The notes beneath the pieces were generated by a model. The model saw only the letters and a program-made list of their open reading frames with translations, searched no databases and was not told where the DNA came from. The position numbers and the translations under genes were made by a program. 64,000 nucleotides of DNA from JAWLBM01 sp041687675 (GTDB taxonomy: Bacteria > Pseudomonadota > Alphaproteobacteria > Rhizobiales > Pleomorphomonadaceae): the NCBI GenBank assembly GCA_041687675.1, contig JAWLBM010000005.1, positions 99,638-163,637 of the forward strand, given 5' to 3'. Positions 32,771 through 40,273 of the stretch are shown piece after piece; the stretch's first letter is position 1, and each line of letters starts with the position of its first letter.

Positions 32771-33331
32771 ATGTCATACGGCCTCATCAAGCCGTTCGCG
32801 TTCGACGTAGAGCGCGAATACAGGAGCTTCGGGACCAGCGGCGCCGACACGCGCTTCCCGTGCCGGCGCAGCCGCGATGCCGGGATAGGCGGACCGAGAG
32901 TAGACAACCAATGCGCGGTGCGGATGTCGGTCGCGCTTTCGCGCGCTAAGCGGCAAGATATCTTGGAGTATTATAGAGGCGCAGCGCTCCACTCCGCCCG
33001 GTGCTGCGCAGGTTCGGAAAAATACTCCCATATCTCCAGCGCGAAGACGCTGTTCAATCACATAAGAAATGTGCTGAATTGGAATTTTGAAGAGGTCCGG
33101 GGAGGAGAGTCATCTCTGGCTAGGCCGAAAGGTAAGGGAATTATATTTTTTGACACGATCTCGACATTCGCCCGCAAAGACGCACAAGGCCGTGTGACAG
33201 GGGAATACGGCGATCACATCGATTTCTGGAACGGTCAGACGTACATGAACCGGGCAACCGGTTCCGGAACGCCGAGCAGTAGCCTCAATCTTTTCGGCGA
33301 CTCCAAAAGCGTGTGGTTCTGCCAATTGTGA
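32771..33331 (+). CDS. Tae4-like peptidoglycan amidase (orphan)
   Basis: A 186-residue protein resembling type VI secretion amidase effectors of the Tae4 family, which cut peptide stems of peptidoglycan with a Cys-His pair. The catalytic-type motifs are DNQCAVRMSVALSRA (C48) and GDHIDFWNG (H149), with KGKGIIFFDT before the second, matching the family order. AAGGAG lies eight bases before the ATG. The gene is AT-richer than its surroundings, suggesting recent transfer. No type VI secretion genes and no obvious Tai4 immunity gene are adjacent. It could alternatively be a domesticated lytic enzyme. Confidence 0.68.
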   Translation: MSYGLIKPFAFDVEREYRSFGTSGADTRFPCRRSRDAGIGGPRVDNQCAVRMSVALSRAKRQDILEYYRGAALHSARCCAGSEKYSHISSAKTLFNHIRNVLNWNFEEVRGGESSLARPKGKGIIFFDTISTFARKDAQGRVTGEYGDHIDFWNGQTYMNRATGSGTPSSSLNLFGDSKSVWFCQL

Positions 33332-33423
33332 GCCGACAGGTTTTGCTTCCCCGGATTCGATCGCAGATGCCCGGGTGAACCGGCCGTTAATGGCGCCGCA
33401 TCCCGGGTCTGCCGATGGTGCTC

Positions 33424-33657
33424 TCAGTGCGTCGAAGCCGCCGGCGGCGGCCGGTCGAAAACGCCGGCCTCGTATCCGATTCGCCGCGCCTCCTCGAGGA
33501 TCGCCAGCACCGCGCCGAGGTCGCCGGCCTGCTTCGCCTCGTCGATCACCGGGTCGGCGAGCCTTTCGAACAGCAGCACGTAGGCCGCCCGTCGCGCCTC
33601 GACAGAGAAGTGGCGGGTGCGTTCGACTTCGGTGCGGAAGGCGGCGAGCGGGTCCAT
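33424..33657 (-). CDS. Small alpha-helical protein of unknown function
   Basis: A 77-residue protein (MDPLAAFRTEVERTRHFSVEARRAAYVLLFERLADPVIDEAKQAGDLG...) predicted to be helical and acidic, with no recognised domain. The start at 33657 is the first ATG that gives a compact protein; an upstream in-frame start at 33735 would overlap the ligase remnant. It is downstream of that remnant on the same strand. Confidence 0.45.
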   Translation of the reverse strand: MDPLAAFRTEVERTRHFSVEARRAAYVLLFERLADPVIDEAKQAGDLGAVLAILEEARRIGYEAGVFDRPPPAASTH

Positions 33658-33731
33658 GCGGGGGAAAGAATGCGATGCTGCTGGGCAGTGGGGCAATAGC
33701 GACCATGCCTCGGGGTGGGGTCTAGCGTCGC

Positions 33732-34611
33732 TCAATCAACCCCGGCCAGCCCGACGATGGCCGCGTGGCGTATCACGCCTTCTCCTCGTAGATGCCGAAC
33801 CCGAACGCTGAGGCCGGGCGCGAGTGACTGAACGTCGCCGGCTCGGCTCTTCCGCCCGGCGCCTGTTGAAAGAATGCGAACGGCGCCCCAGAACTGCTCC
33901 CGGTCCTCGCGGCCGAGCGTCACGAATGCCCGGCCGACCGGCGCGCCGGCTGCGTCCGCGAGTAGTGCGTTGACCTCCCCCGTCCGGGTCCGCTCGATCC
34001 CGGCCACCGCGAACAGGCCTTCGGCGAAGCACTTCACCTTGACCCAGCTGTCGCATCGGCCGGTCCGGTAGCGGCTGTCGCGCCGCTTCGACACGATGCC
34101 CTCGAGGCCGGTCCGATCTGCGGCCGCGAACAGGTCCGCGCCGTCGCCCTCGAACTCCTCGCTGTAGGCGAGCGCGAAGTCGGCCGGACGACCGGCGAGC
34201 AGGTCGCGGAGGATCCGCCGGCGCTCTTCGAGTGGCATTTTGCGCAGGTCGCTCCCGTCGATGTGGAGAAAGGTCGAAGGCGAAGAAAACGATCCGGTGC
34301 CGTTCGTGCCGGAGCGCGCCGACCAGGGCGGCGAAGTCCGATCGGCCCGCCTCGTCCTGGACAACAGCCTCGCCATCGATCACTGCGGAACAGCAGCCAA
34401 GGTCGAGCGCAGCGGCGACGAGGCGGGGGTACCGATCCGACCAGTCGTGCCCGTTGCGTGTGAAGGCGCGGACCCGGCCTTCGGCGAGCGCCAACTGCGT
34501 GCGGTAGCCGTCGTGCTTAATCTCGTGGATCCAGCGGTTGCCGACCGGCGGTTTCGGTGCGAGCGACGGGAGTTGCGGTGGGAGGAACGCGGGACCGAGC
34601 ATGGCCGCCAT
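33732..34611 (-). pseudogene. ATP-dependent DNA ligase (LigD-like), frameshifted
   Basis: The ligase sequence is split over two frames. The first (from 34611) has WIHEIKHDGYRTQLAL with the adenylated lysine in KHDGYR, VIDGEAVV and IVFFAFDL. The second continues with LHIDGSDLRKMPLEERRRIL, FEGDGADLF, GLEGIVSKRRDSRYRTGRCDSWVKVK and a C-terminal OB-fold part. The frames join if one base is removed from the AAA run at 34269-34271 (TTT on the minus strand), so a single inserted base explains the break. It matches the ligase domain of LigD-type end-joining enzymes, but no Ku or LigD polymerase/nuclease domain is nearby. A sequencing error cannot be excluded. Confidence 0.8.
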
Positions 34612-35032
34612 GTAGGCGCTGATCGTGGCAGACGCGAGGTGTTTTACCCGCCTTCCTCGCTTTCCCGCGAGAACCTATCAGGCGCGGGGACAAGTGCCCG
34701 GATCTGAGGTCCCCGAGTGCGACGCTATGTGCGGCGGCTCGCTTTGGCGAGACGGTCGGGGCACACCGAGGTGCTGCGAAAGCTGCGGCTGCAGTCACGA
34801 TACCGCCGCGGCGCAAGCCCACGACGAGTCGAGCGCCGCGGCGGTCCATGAGGGGTTGCGGGACGTGTGCGACGTGGATCCGGAAAGCGGCACGTGGCCG
34901 GCCTTGCTGCCGGACGGGACCGGCTCAGGATTGAAACGAAGCGAGTACCGGCGGAATTTGACAAGACTTAATGCATATTGAACAACTAGTGATCGATCCC
35001 GCCAACCTCGACCGCGACCGGAGGCAAATTCA
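34612..35032. other. Cargo intergenic region, no supported gene
   Basis: 421 bp between the ligase remnant and the peptidoglycan-binding protein gene. A 118-codon plus-strand frame (34625-34981) has low-complexity, cysteine-rich translation and no binding site, so I do not call it. From about 34945 the sequence becomes AT-rich, probably the promoter region of the next gene. Confidence 0.4.
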
Positions 35033-35866
35033 ATGGATATCGTGTCGATTGGAAAGGCGTGGGACGACAAAGAGGTGCGAGCCGCCGACAAGCGTCGTAC
35101 GCTGCTGAAACATCACTCCGTTCGCGCCCTTGCCTATCCGAACAAAGCCAAAGCGCTTCGCGAAATCCTGACGTGGGCGGCGCGTCTGGTCGAAAACGAA
35201 CTCAATCCGGCCTCGACCATGATGGGCGACCTCAAGGCGGTGATTATCGGAGAGGGGTTCACCGATTTGACCGGCCGTGGCGAGGGCCGCCATTACGTTG
35301 GCGGGCACGTGCTCCTGAAGCATAGGCAGCAGCGTGGCAGCGAAGGTTTTCTGCCGCACTACTCCGATGAAAGCTTCCAAGTCCATCATGTCGTTGCGGC
35401 ACTAGTACTTGGGCGCATTCCCTTCGCGAAGTACTATGCCATATTCTCAGAGAGAGCGGAGATTCACAAGGAGCTTAACCCTGAAGAAATTGAGTGGTGG
35501 GATATTTACGTCTACCAGGACTTTTGCCCCATCGGCGCAGAAACCAACGATAGAAACTTCCGCAGCTTGCCTGATCGTGTCTACTCGAAGCTGACCGGTA
35601 TTCAACAGCAGATCGGTCAGAAGAAACAGCGTGAGCAGGCGGCTTCCAAGCCGCATCTGCAACCCCCGCCGCCGGTCGAATACCTTACCGGCGTACGAGA
35701 GCGATTGAAACGACTGGGATTTTACTCCGGCCCGATAAACGGCCCCTTCGACCCGGTGACCAAGTCAGCGGTGCAGAGTTTCCAGCGTGCTCACCCTCCG
35801 CTGCTCCGCGACGGCATTCCAGGTCCAAAGACGCAGGCGCGACTGAAGCAGGTCTACGGCTCCTGA
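35033..35866 (+). CDS. Protein with C-terminal peptidoglycan-binding domain
   Basis: A 277-residue protein. The last ~65 residues (VRERLKRLGFYSGPINGPFDPVTKSAVQSFQRAHPPLLRDGIPGPKTQARLKQVY) form a PG_binding_1 repeat as in many cell-wall hydrolases. The N-terminal 200 residues have no domain I recognise; they include FQVHHVVAALVLGRIPFAKYYAIFSERAEIHKELN. A proline-rich linker (about 200-212) joins them. No signal peptide is evident, so it may act as a secreted effector, a phage-type endolysin or a modified toxin. It shares the island's right half with the Tae4-like amidase. Confidence 0.65.
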   Translation: MDIVSIGKAWDDKEVRAADKRRTLLKHHSVRALAYPNKAKALREILTWAARLVENELNPASTMMGDLKAVIIGEGFTDLTGRGEGRHYVGGHVLLKHRQQRGSEGFLPHYSDESFQVHHVVAALVLGRIPFAKYYAIFSERAEIHKELNPEEIEWWDIYVYQDFCPIGAETNDRNFRSLPDRVYSKLTGIQQQIGQKKQREQAASKPHLQPPPPVEYLTGVRERLKRLGFYSGPINGPFDPVTKSAVQSFQRAHPPLLRDGIPGPKTQARLKQVYGS

Positions 35867-35933
35867 GAGGGATTTTGTTCCTCGCCGGTTAGCGGAAAGG
35901 CGGAGAGGTGATGCCGGACGTCCAATCCACCAG

Positions 35934-36095
35934 CCGCTCGATTTGCGCGCCCTGGCCGACCGCCTCGGCCACAACCACCCGGCCGCCGGCGACCCGTGCC
36001 CGCTCCGGCTGGCGTGCTCAGCCTGCGGTGGGCCCGACCTGGGCGTTCTCGCATCTTCAGCGAGCCGCGGGCCGGTGTCGCGTGCGAGCGGGTGA
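35934..36095 (+). pseudogene. Decayed fragment with CxxC knuckle
   Basis: A short plus-strand frame reads PLDLRALADRLGHNHPAAGD then LRLACSACGGPDLGVLAS. It resembles the C-terminal CxxC zinc-knuckle ends of small conserved proteins of alphaproteobacteria, but it has no start and is stopped soon after. I regard it as a remnant in the 362-bp gap between the peptidoglycan-binding and GSCFA genes. Confidence 0.3.
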
Positions 36096-36228
36096 ACTGT
36101 TCTCGGGCCCGCGCCCTTGGAATGCGCCTGGGCCGTCCGGCTGGCCCCGCTCGGTTGCTCGACAATCACATTGCGATTCAGGAATGTCGCTGGTAAAGGC
36201 CGAACGAGCGCAACTGGGACGTTGTAAC

Positions 36229-37317
36229 ATGTCTATGGGTGCTGACGGCAAGAACCCTTACGAGAAGCTGCCTGCTCGGGCGTTCTGGAAGCCTTCCGTC
36301 GCTGAGAGGTCCGCATTCGACCTCGAAGGCCTCTGGACACCGAAGTTCCCCATATCCCGCGACGATCGGATCGCATGCTTCGGATCGTGCTTCGCCCAGC
36401 ACATCGGCCGTGCGCTCAAGGGGCGAGGGTACGAATGGCTTATCACGGAGCCAGCGCCCCCTGGCTTGTCGGCCGAAAATGCCCGGCGCTTCAACTACGA
36501 CCTGTTCACGTGCCGAACCGGAAACATCTATACGACATCGCTACTGCGCCAGTGGACGGATTGGGCGACCGGATCTCGACCGGAACCCGACGAAGTCTGG
36601 GTGGAGGGCGACCGGGCGATCGATCCCTTTCGGCCCCGCATCGAGCCAAACGGGTTCGAGTCCGTCGGGGAGATGCGGCAGTCTCGGAGTGTGGCGCTGA
36701 AGGCGTTCTCCGAAGCAATCCGCACGGCTACGGTATTCGTGTTCACCCTTGGCCTGACCGAAGGCTGGTCGAGCAAATCTCATGGGCATGAATACCCGAT
36801 GTGCCCTGGAACTGCGGGCGGCACCTTCGTGGCGGATGAACACGATTTCTTCAATCAGCGATTTGTTCTAGTCCTATCCAATCTTATAGCTGCGGTCCAA
36901 GCAATGCGCAGCATCAATCCGGAACTCAAAATCCTGCTTACCGTTTCGCCTGTCCCTTTGACCGCCACCGCTTCCGAGCAACATGTGATGGTCGCGACCA
37001 TGCGCTCGAAATCGATACTGCGTGCTGTCGCGGCCGAATTGGCCGAGACTGACACTCTGATCGACTACTTCCCATCCTATGAATTGGTCGCGAGCCCTCC
37101 CCTTCGCGGAATGTTCTTCGAGCCGAACCTTCGGAGTGTGAACCCGCACGGCGTTTCATTGGTCATGAGGCACTTTTTTACCGGACTAGGAGACGGAAAG
37201 GCATCTCTTCCGGCGCAGCGGAAGCAAAGAGCGATTCGAAAGGGGGAGGCATCTGCGGAGCGTAGCGATGTCGTATGCGAGGAGCAGCTACTCGCAGCGT
37301 TCGGCCCGTCCGGATGA
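36229..37317 (+). CDS. GSCFA-domain protein (SGNH/GDSL-like esterase family)
   Basis: A 362-residue protein of the GSCFA family, named for its motif, seen here as IACFGSCFAQHIGRAL (about residue 46). Further family features are YTTSLLRQW, VFVFTLGLTEGW and ILLTVSPVPLTAT, and an NPHGVSL near the end. The fold is related to SGNH/GDSL hydrolases, so an acyl-ester or carbohydrate-modifying role is plausible. I chose the ATG at 36229 (NPYEKLPARAFWKPSV is the usual start); an ATG at 36184 is possible. It overlaps the next gene by four bases and heads a three-gene unit. Confidence 0.82.
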   Translation: MSMGADGKNPYEKLPARAFWKPSVAERSAFDLEGLWTPKFPISRDDRIACFGSCFAQHIGRALKGRGYEWLITEPAPPGLSAENARRFNYDLFTCRTGNIYTTSLLRQWTDWATGSRPEPDEVWVEGDRAIDPFRPRIEPNGFESVGEMRQSRSVALKAFSEAIRTATVFVFTLGLTEGWSSKSHGHEYPMCPGTAGGTFVADEHDFFNQRFVLVLSNLIAAVQAMRSINPELKILLTVSPVPLTATASEQHVMVATMRSKSILRAVAAELAETDTLIDYFPSYELVASPPLRGMFFEPNLRSVNPHGVSLVMRHFFTGLGDGKASLPAQRKQRAIRKGEASAERSDVVCEEQLLAAFGPSG

Positions 37318-38201
37318 TGCGCATTGCGGTACTCGGCAATAGCCACGTGGCCTGCGTAAGGAGTGCGTGGGACGCGGTTCGTGACCGGTATCCGGGTGTC
37401 CACTTGACGTTTTTCGCTGCGGGCAGGAGGGGGCTTGCCGACCTGCTTGCATCAAACGGCCGTCTCGTGCCCGGAAACAGCCGGCTCAGAGAGATCCTGA
37501 CCCGCAGATCCGGGGGCGTCGCCGAGATCGATCCCACGAAATACGATGCCTTTATCCTCGTCGGACTGGGGCTGTCGATGAGGAGGATAAGGCGGTCGAA
37601 CTACTCTCGCGCGGTGTGTCGCCAGTCAATCATAGACGCAGGGAAGTCTTCCCTCAGCTACAGTATCGCGGAGCAGCTTCAAGCCCTGTCCACCGCTCCG
37701 GTCGTTGTGTATGCAAACCCGTTGCTTGCGGCCGATGAGTCAAGTCAGTTTGTCTCTCCGAGTGTATACGAAACCAATCTCACGACTTTACGCCACGATG
37801 TGTTTGCTCCAATTGGATCCGTACTGGTTGAACAGCCGAGTTCGACTGTAGTCAAGGGCTTCTGGACCCGCCCGGAGTACTGCATCGGGTCCGCGGGCCT
37901 GGAGGCCGGGGACGGCCGCCCCGGTCGCGCGCACGGCGGTCAGGACCGCGCGCACATGAACGAAAAGTATGGGGTGCTGCTGATCCAATCTGCTCTCGAG
38001 GGCACCTTGGGTTGCAGGCCCAAGCGGGGTTTGGCTGATGCACTTCCGCCATGGCTTCGCCGGGTCGGATCACTTCGCCGGCAGGGACACCGAAAGACCG
38101 GTTTCAGCAACTCGCAACCCGTTCGCCCCACAAGCCGCCCCCCACAGCAACTTGGCATTGATCTCGACGAACATCCCGCTCCTCGAGACTTATCTGCATG
38201 A
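37314..38201 (+). CDS. SGNH-like protein, paralogue 1
   Basis: A 295-residue protein beginning MMRIAVLGNSHVACVRSAWD. The GNSH element near the N-terminus and a distal DRAHMNEKYG resemble the first and last catalytic blocks of SGNH hydrolases (Ser and His). It is 40-50% similar by eye to the next gene product and ends with a longer, proline-rich tail of about 50 residues that the paralogue lacks in this form. Its ATG overlaps the GSCFA stop and its TGA overlaps the next ATG. The substrate is unknown; surface glycan or lipid modification is a reasonable guess. Confidence 0.6.
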   Translation: MMRIAVLGNSHVACVRSAWDAVRDRYPGVHLTFFAAGRRGLADLLASNGRLVPGNSRLREILTRRSGGVAEIDPTKYDAFILVGLGLSMRRIRRSNYSRAVCRQSIIDAGKSSLSYSIAEQLQALSTAPVVVYANPLLAADESSQFVSPSVYETNLTTLRHDVFAPIGSVLVEQPSSTVVKGFWTRPEYCIGSAGLEAGDGRPGRAHGGQDRAHMNEKYGVLLIQSALEGTLGCRPKRGLADALPPWLRRVGSLRRQGHRKTGFSNSQPVRPTSRPPQQLGIDLDEHPAPRDLSA

Positions 38202-39001
38202 AGCGTATTGCTGTACTGGGAAATAGCCACGTTGCCTGCGTAAAAAACGCTTGGGATGAACGCGGCAGAAATTTTCAAGATTTCCAGCTGGTTTTCTTCG
38301 CGGATCGCGGAACTTCGCTTGATGGTCTCGTTGTGCAGAAGTCAAAACTTTTGGCAGTGGATGAGGACCTTGCACGTCGTATTGGTTTTACATCCGGCGG
38401 CCGAACTGAGGTCGATCCGCTAGAATATGATGCCTTTCTGCTGGTCGGGCTAGGGCTGACCCTGGAGTACCTATCCTCGGAAACATTTTCCCGAGCGGTC
38501 TTTCGCCAAGCCGCCGTGGACTCCGCCACAGCCTCGACCAGCGTCATGCTCGCCCGCCGCCTGAGATCGATCTCGGACAAGCCGATATTGGTCGTCCCGT
38601 GTCCGCTCCTTGCGGTTCGCCCCGACAGCCCGGCAGTCGAGCCCCGCTTGCTTGCCGAAATCGTCGGTGTTCTGCGTCAGATGATATTCGACCCAATCGG
38701 GGTCCAGTTTGTCGAGCAGCCCGCGTCCTCGATCGCAAAGGGTTTTTGGACCAAGCACAAGTTCTCATCAGGTGCCGGGCGGCTCGACCTGGGAGACGGT
38801 ATGGCCGGCCAGATCCATCCGGTTCGGGACCGCAAGCACATGAACACCGCGTATGGCCGGCTACTGCTCCAGATCGTTCTGAAGCATGAGATTCACAAGC
38901 ACCGTCGCCGCGACGTAACCCAAGGTTTCTGGCCTTGGCTCCGCAAACACGCCTTTAGCACGAAGCTGTTACGCCCTGTGTCGCGCAGCGGCGGGCAGTG
39001 A
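38198..39001 (+). CDS. SGNH-like protein, paralogue 2
   Basis: A 267-residue protein, MKRIAVLGNSHVACVKNAWDE, with the same pattern as the gene before it: GNSHVAC, VDPLEYDAFLLVGLGL, FVEQPASSIAKGFWT and a C-terminal RDRKHMNTAYG. The catalytic-type Ser and His are kept. It is likely a recent tandem duplicate whose codon use is less GC-rich than the flanking core genome. It ends the three-gene cargo operon. Confidence 0.6.
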   Translation: MKRIAVLGNSHVACVKNAWDERGRNFQDFQLVFFADRGTSLDGLVVQKSKLLAVDEDLARRIGFTSGGRTEVDPLEYDAFLLVGLGLTLEYLSSETFSRAVFRQAAVDSATASTSVMLARRLRSISDKPILVVPCPLLAVRPDSPAVEPRLLAEIVGVLRQMIFDPIGVQFVEQPASSIAKGFWTKHKFSSGAGRLDLGDGMAGQIHPVRDRKHMNTAYGRLLLQIVLKHEIHKHRRRDVTQGFWPWLRKHAFSTKLLRPVSRSGGQ

Positions 39002-39027
39002 GGCGGCTCGCGTGGGCCACACGTCCC

Positions 39028-39182
39028 CTCACGAACTTTACAACGAGCCCACAACTGGGTCAGCCAACGCCCACACCCAACTGGAATCGGTGGCAGCGGC
39101 TTACCGCTGGCCGGAGGGCATCGGTGAGGACGAGGTGCTGGAGCAGCTCTTGCGCCGGACCGCAGAACGAACAAGTCATCCC
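39028..39182 (+). pseudogene. DNA methyltransferase C-terminal remnant
   Basis: A short frame translates ELYNEPTTGSANAHTQLESVAAAYRWPEGIGEDEVLEQLLRRTAERTSH. This strongly resembles the end of large class I adenine-specific DNA methyltransferases (LYNxxP...LDxAVAAAYGWPxDxSDEExLExLLxLNxER). A one-base deletion just upstream (39030-39036) breaks the LTNLYN junction, and the catalytic NPPY domain is missing. It is a relic of a restriction-modification gene. Confidence 0.6.
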
Positions 39183-39269
39183 CGCAACGAAGCCAAGCGC
39201 CGGCTTGCGGCAAGCGCAACGAGATCGAGCGCCAGAACCCGGAGAGCCACTCCCCCAGGCCGAGCGAGA

Positions 39270-39683
39270 TCAGGGCTCGCGGACCAAGATGAGGCACACC
39301 GGGTAATTGTCGGTCGCGCCGTCCGCTCGCCACGCTCGGCCGCGTGTCTCGCCATCTATCAGGCAGTCATGCCCGGCATATCGGGCAATGACAACTGGAG
39401 TTCCCCAATGCCGAGGACCGTCCCGCGGATCGGTATCCTGCTTCGCCTCGGGGGCTAGCGCCGCTATGGCCGGCTTCGGCCAGTACGCGATGCTCACCTC
39501 CGTCTTCTCTGCCGACAGGATCGGCCGAGAGTGAACCAGATGCGGCGCAACCTTGCCCAAGGCTTTTCGGAAGAGCCGGTTCAGGGTCTGAGCCGTTGTC
39601 TCGCCCGGTTTGGTGTTCCAGGCCATGAGCAGGCATGCGCCATCGAAGGACCCGTAAAGTTCGTTGTCCTCCCGACCGCACAT
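39270..39683 (-). CDS. Hypothetical island protein with ParB-like GTPVVIARYAG motif
   Basis: A 137-residue protein (MCGREDNELYGSFDGACLLMAWNTKPGETTAQTLNRLFRKAL...). The C-terminal WGTPVVIARYAGHDCLIDGETRGRAW is the kind of strand-and-DG motif seen in small ParB-like or phage-encoded proteins, with a further NYPVCLILVRE end. A GGAGAGG precedes the ATG at 39683. It is the last gene before attR and reads away from it. Function is unknown. Confidence 0.6.
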   Translation of the reverse strand: MCGREDNELYGSFDGACLLMAWNTKPGETTAQTLNRLFRKALGKVAPHLVHSRPILSAEKTEVSIAYWPKPAIAALAPEAKQDTDPRDGPRHWGTPVVIARYAGHDCLIDGETRGRAWRADGATDNYPVCLILVREP

Positions 39684-39727
39684 GGGGTGCCTCTCCGGCC
39701 GCAAATGAAGTTGTTCCAGCGTAGGAA

Positions 39728-39748
39728 ATGGGGCCGCAAGTGGGGCCG
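39728..39748 (+). repeat. Integrase arm-type site candidate, right end
   Basis: Two direct TGGGGCCG copies separated by CAAG, matching 25117-25137 in 19 of 21 bases and in the same orientation. In the excised circle the two pairs would flank the 18-bp core on opposite sides. Confidence 0.5.
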
Positions 39749-39798
39749 CAACTTTGCCTGATACTGAAAAGTAAGTCGATGCAACGGCTTATAGAAAT

Positions 39799-39816
39799 AG
39801 AATGGTGTCCGCGGCG
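39799..39816. repeat. Right attachment site (attR), in the tRNA-Arg 3' end
   Basis: AGAATGGTGTCCGCGGCG, identical to attL. Positions 39803-39816 are the CCA end, discriminator and acceptor 3' strand of the tRNA-Arg gene (minus strand); the first four bases lie outside the tRNA. Confidence 0.88.
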
Positions 39817-40097
39817 GGATTCGAACCCACGACCCCAGGATTCATACCACTTCGGCTTTCGCCGCCGCCGTGCCGGCGTTCGTGGTCTGGACTGTCCCTT
39901 CGCCATGGGCCCGTGGGCCGTTAGGCGCTGCCCGTCCAGTCTCTACACCTTCCCCGCGAGGGGCTTGGCTCGGGATCGGCATGGCGCGAGAGCGCCGAAG
40001 CTTTCCCCGACTTTGAGCAGATCCGCCGCGCCGTTTCCGCGCGCGACGCCCAGTTCGACAAGGAATCCTGTGCTCTATCCTGCTGAGCTACGCGGAC
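39803..40097 (-). tRNA. tRNA-Arg (CCU), intron-containing
   Basis: The mature tRNA is 77 bases: exon 1 is 40061-40097 and exon 2 is 39803-39842 on the minus strand. The acceptor stem is GTCCGCG with CGCGGAC, the discriminator is A and CCA is encoded. The D arm is GCTC/GAGC and the T arm is GTGGG TTCGAAT CCCGC. The anticodon stem CAGGA/TCCTG encloses loop TTCCTAA, so the anticodon is CCU and the tRNA reads AGG. A group I intron interrupts the gene directly after the anticodon's last base. It is the attachment site of the adjoining island. Confidence 0.93.
39843..40060 (-). ncRNA. Group I self-splicing intron in tRNA-Arg(CCU)
   Basis: The 218-base intron follows the U of the anticodon and ends in G, as group I introns do (exon U before the 5' site, omega-G at the end). 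The conserved core elements are visible: GAGCCAAGC, then AGGTGTAGAGACTGGACGG, CCTAACGG, ATGGCGAAGG and ACAGTCCAG. The P7 pairing GACTG (39937-39941) with CAGTC (39890-39894) closes the guanosine-binding site. The core resembles the small Azoarcus-type tRNA introns. Group I introns in this tRNA are known from Agrobacterium. No homing endonuclease is encoded. Confidence 0.92.
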
Positions 40098-40273
40098 ACA
40101 CGGCGCAGAGGTAGCCGCTCCGGGCGGCGCTGGCAAGGCCCCGGCCGCGCCACGGCGTTGCCGCAGGGTCGCGCCGGGCGGAAATCCACCGGCGGCTGTC
40201 CGCGCTGCCGGGCACCGATCGGCGGAGCGTGCTATGACTGACCGGCGGGGCGGCGACGGCGGATCTTCACCAC

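Larger units (their letters stand above)
24978..39816. mobile_element. Genomic island integrated in tRNA-Arg(CCU)
   Basis: A 14.8-kb element bounded by an exact 18-bp direct repeat (24978-24995 and 39799-39816) that equals the last 14 bases of the tRNA-Arg gene plus four flanking bases. A tyrosine recombinase gene begins 150 bp inside the left end. The intact tRNA lies at the right end, as expected when integration rebuilds the gene's 3' end. The left half encodes AlpA-type proteins, a ribbon-helix-helix protein, a winged-helix protein and a DUF3987 primase-helicase. The right half is mixed, partly decayed cargo with lower GC in places. No conjugation or phage structural gene is visible, so it is a non-conjugative or satellite-like integrative element. 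Confidence 0.88.

Noticed and set aside
34625..34981. 118-codon plus-strand frame
   Set aside because: Low-complexity, cysteine-rich translation, no binding site, and partly upstream promoter-like AT-rich sequence.
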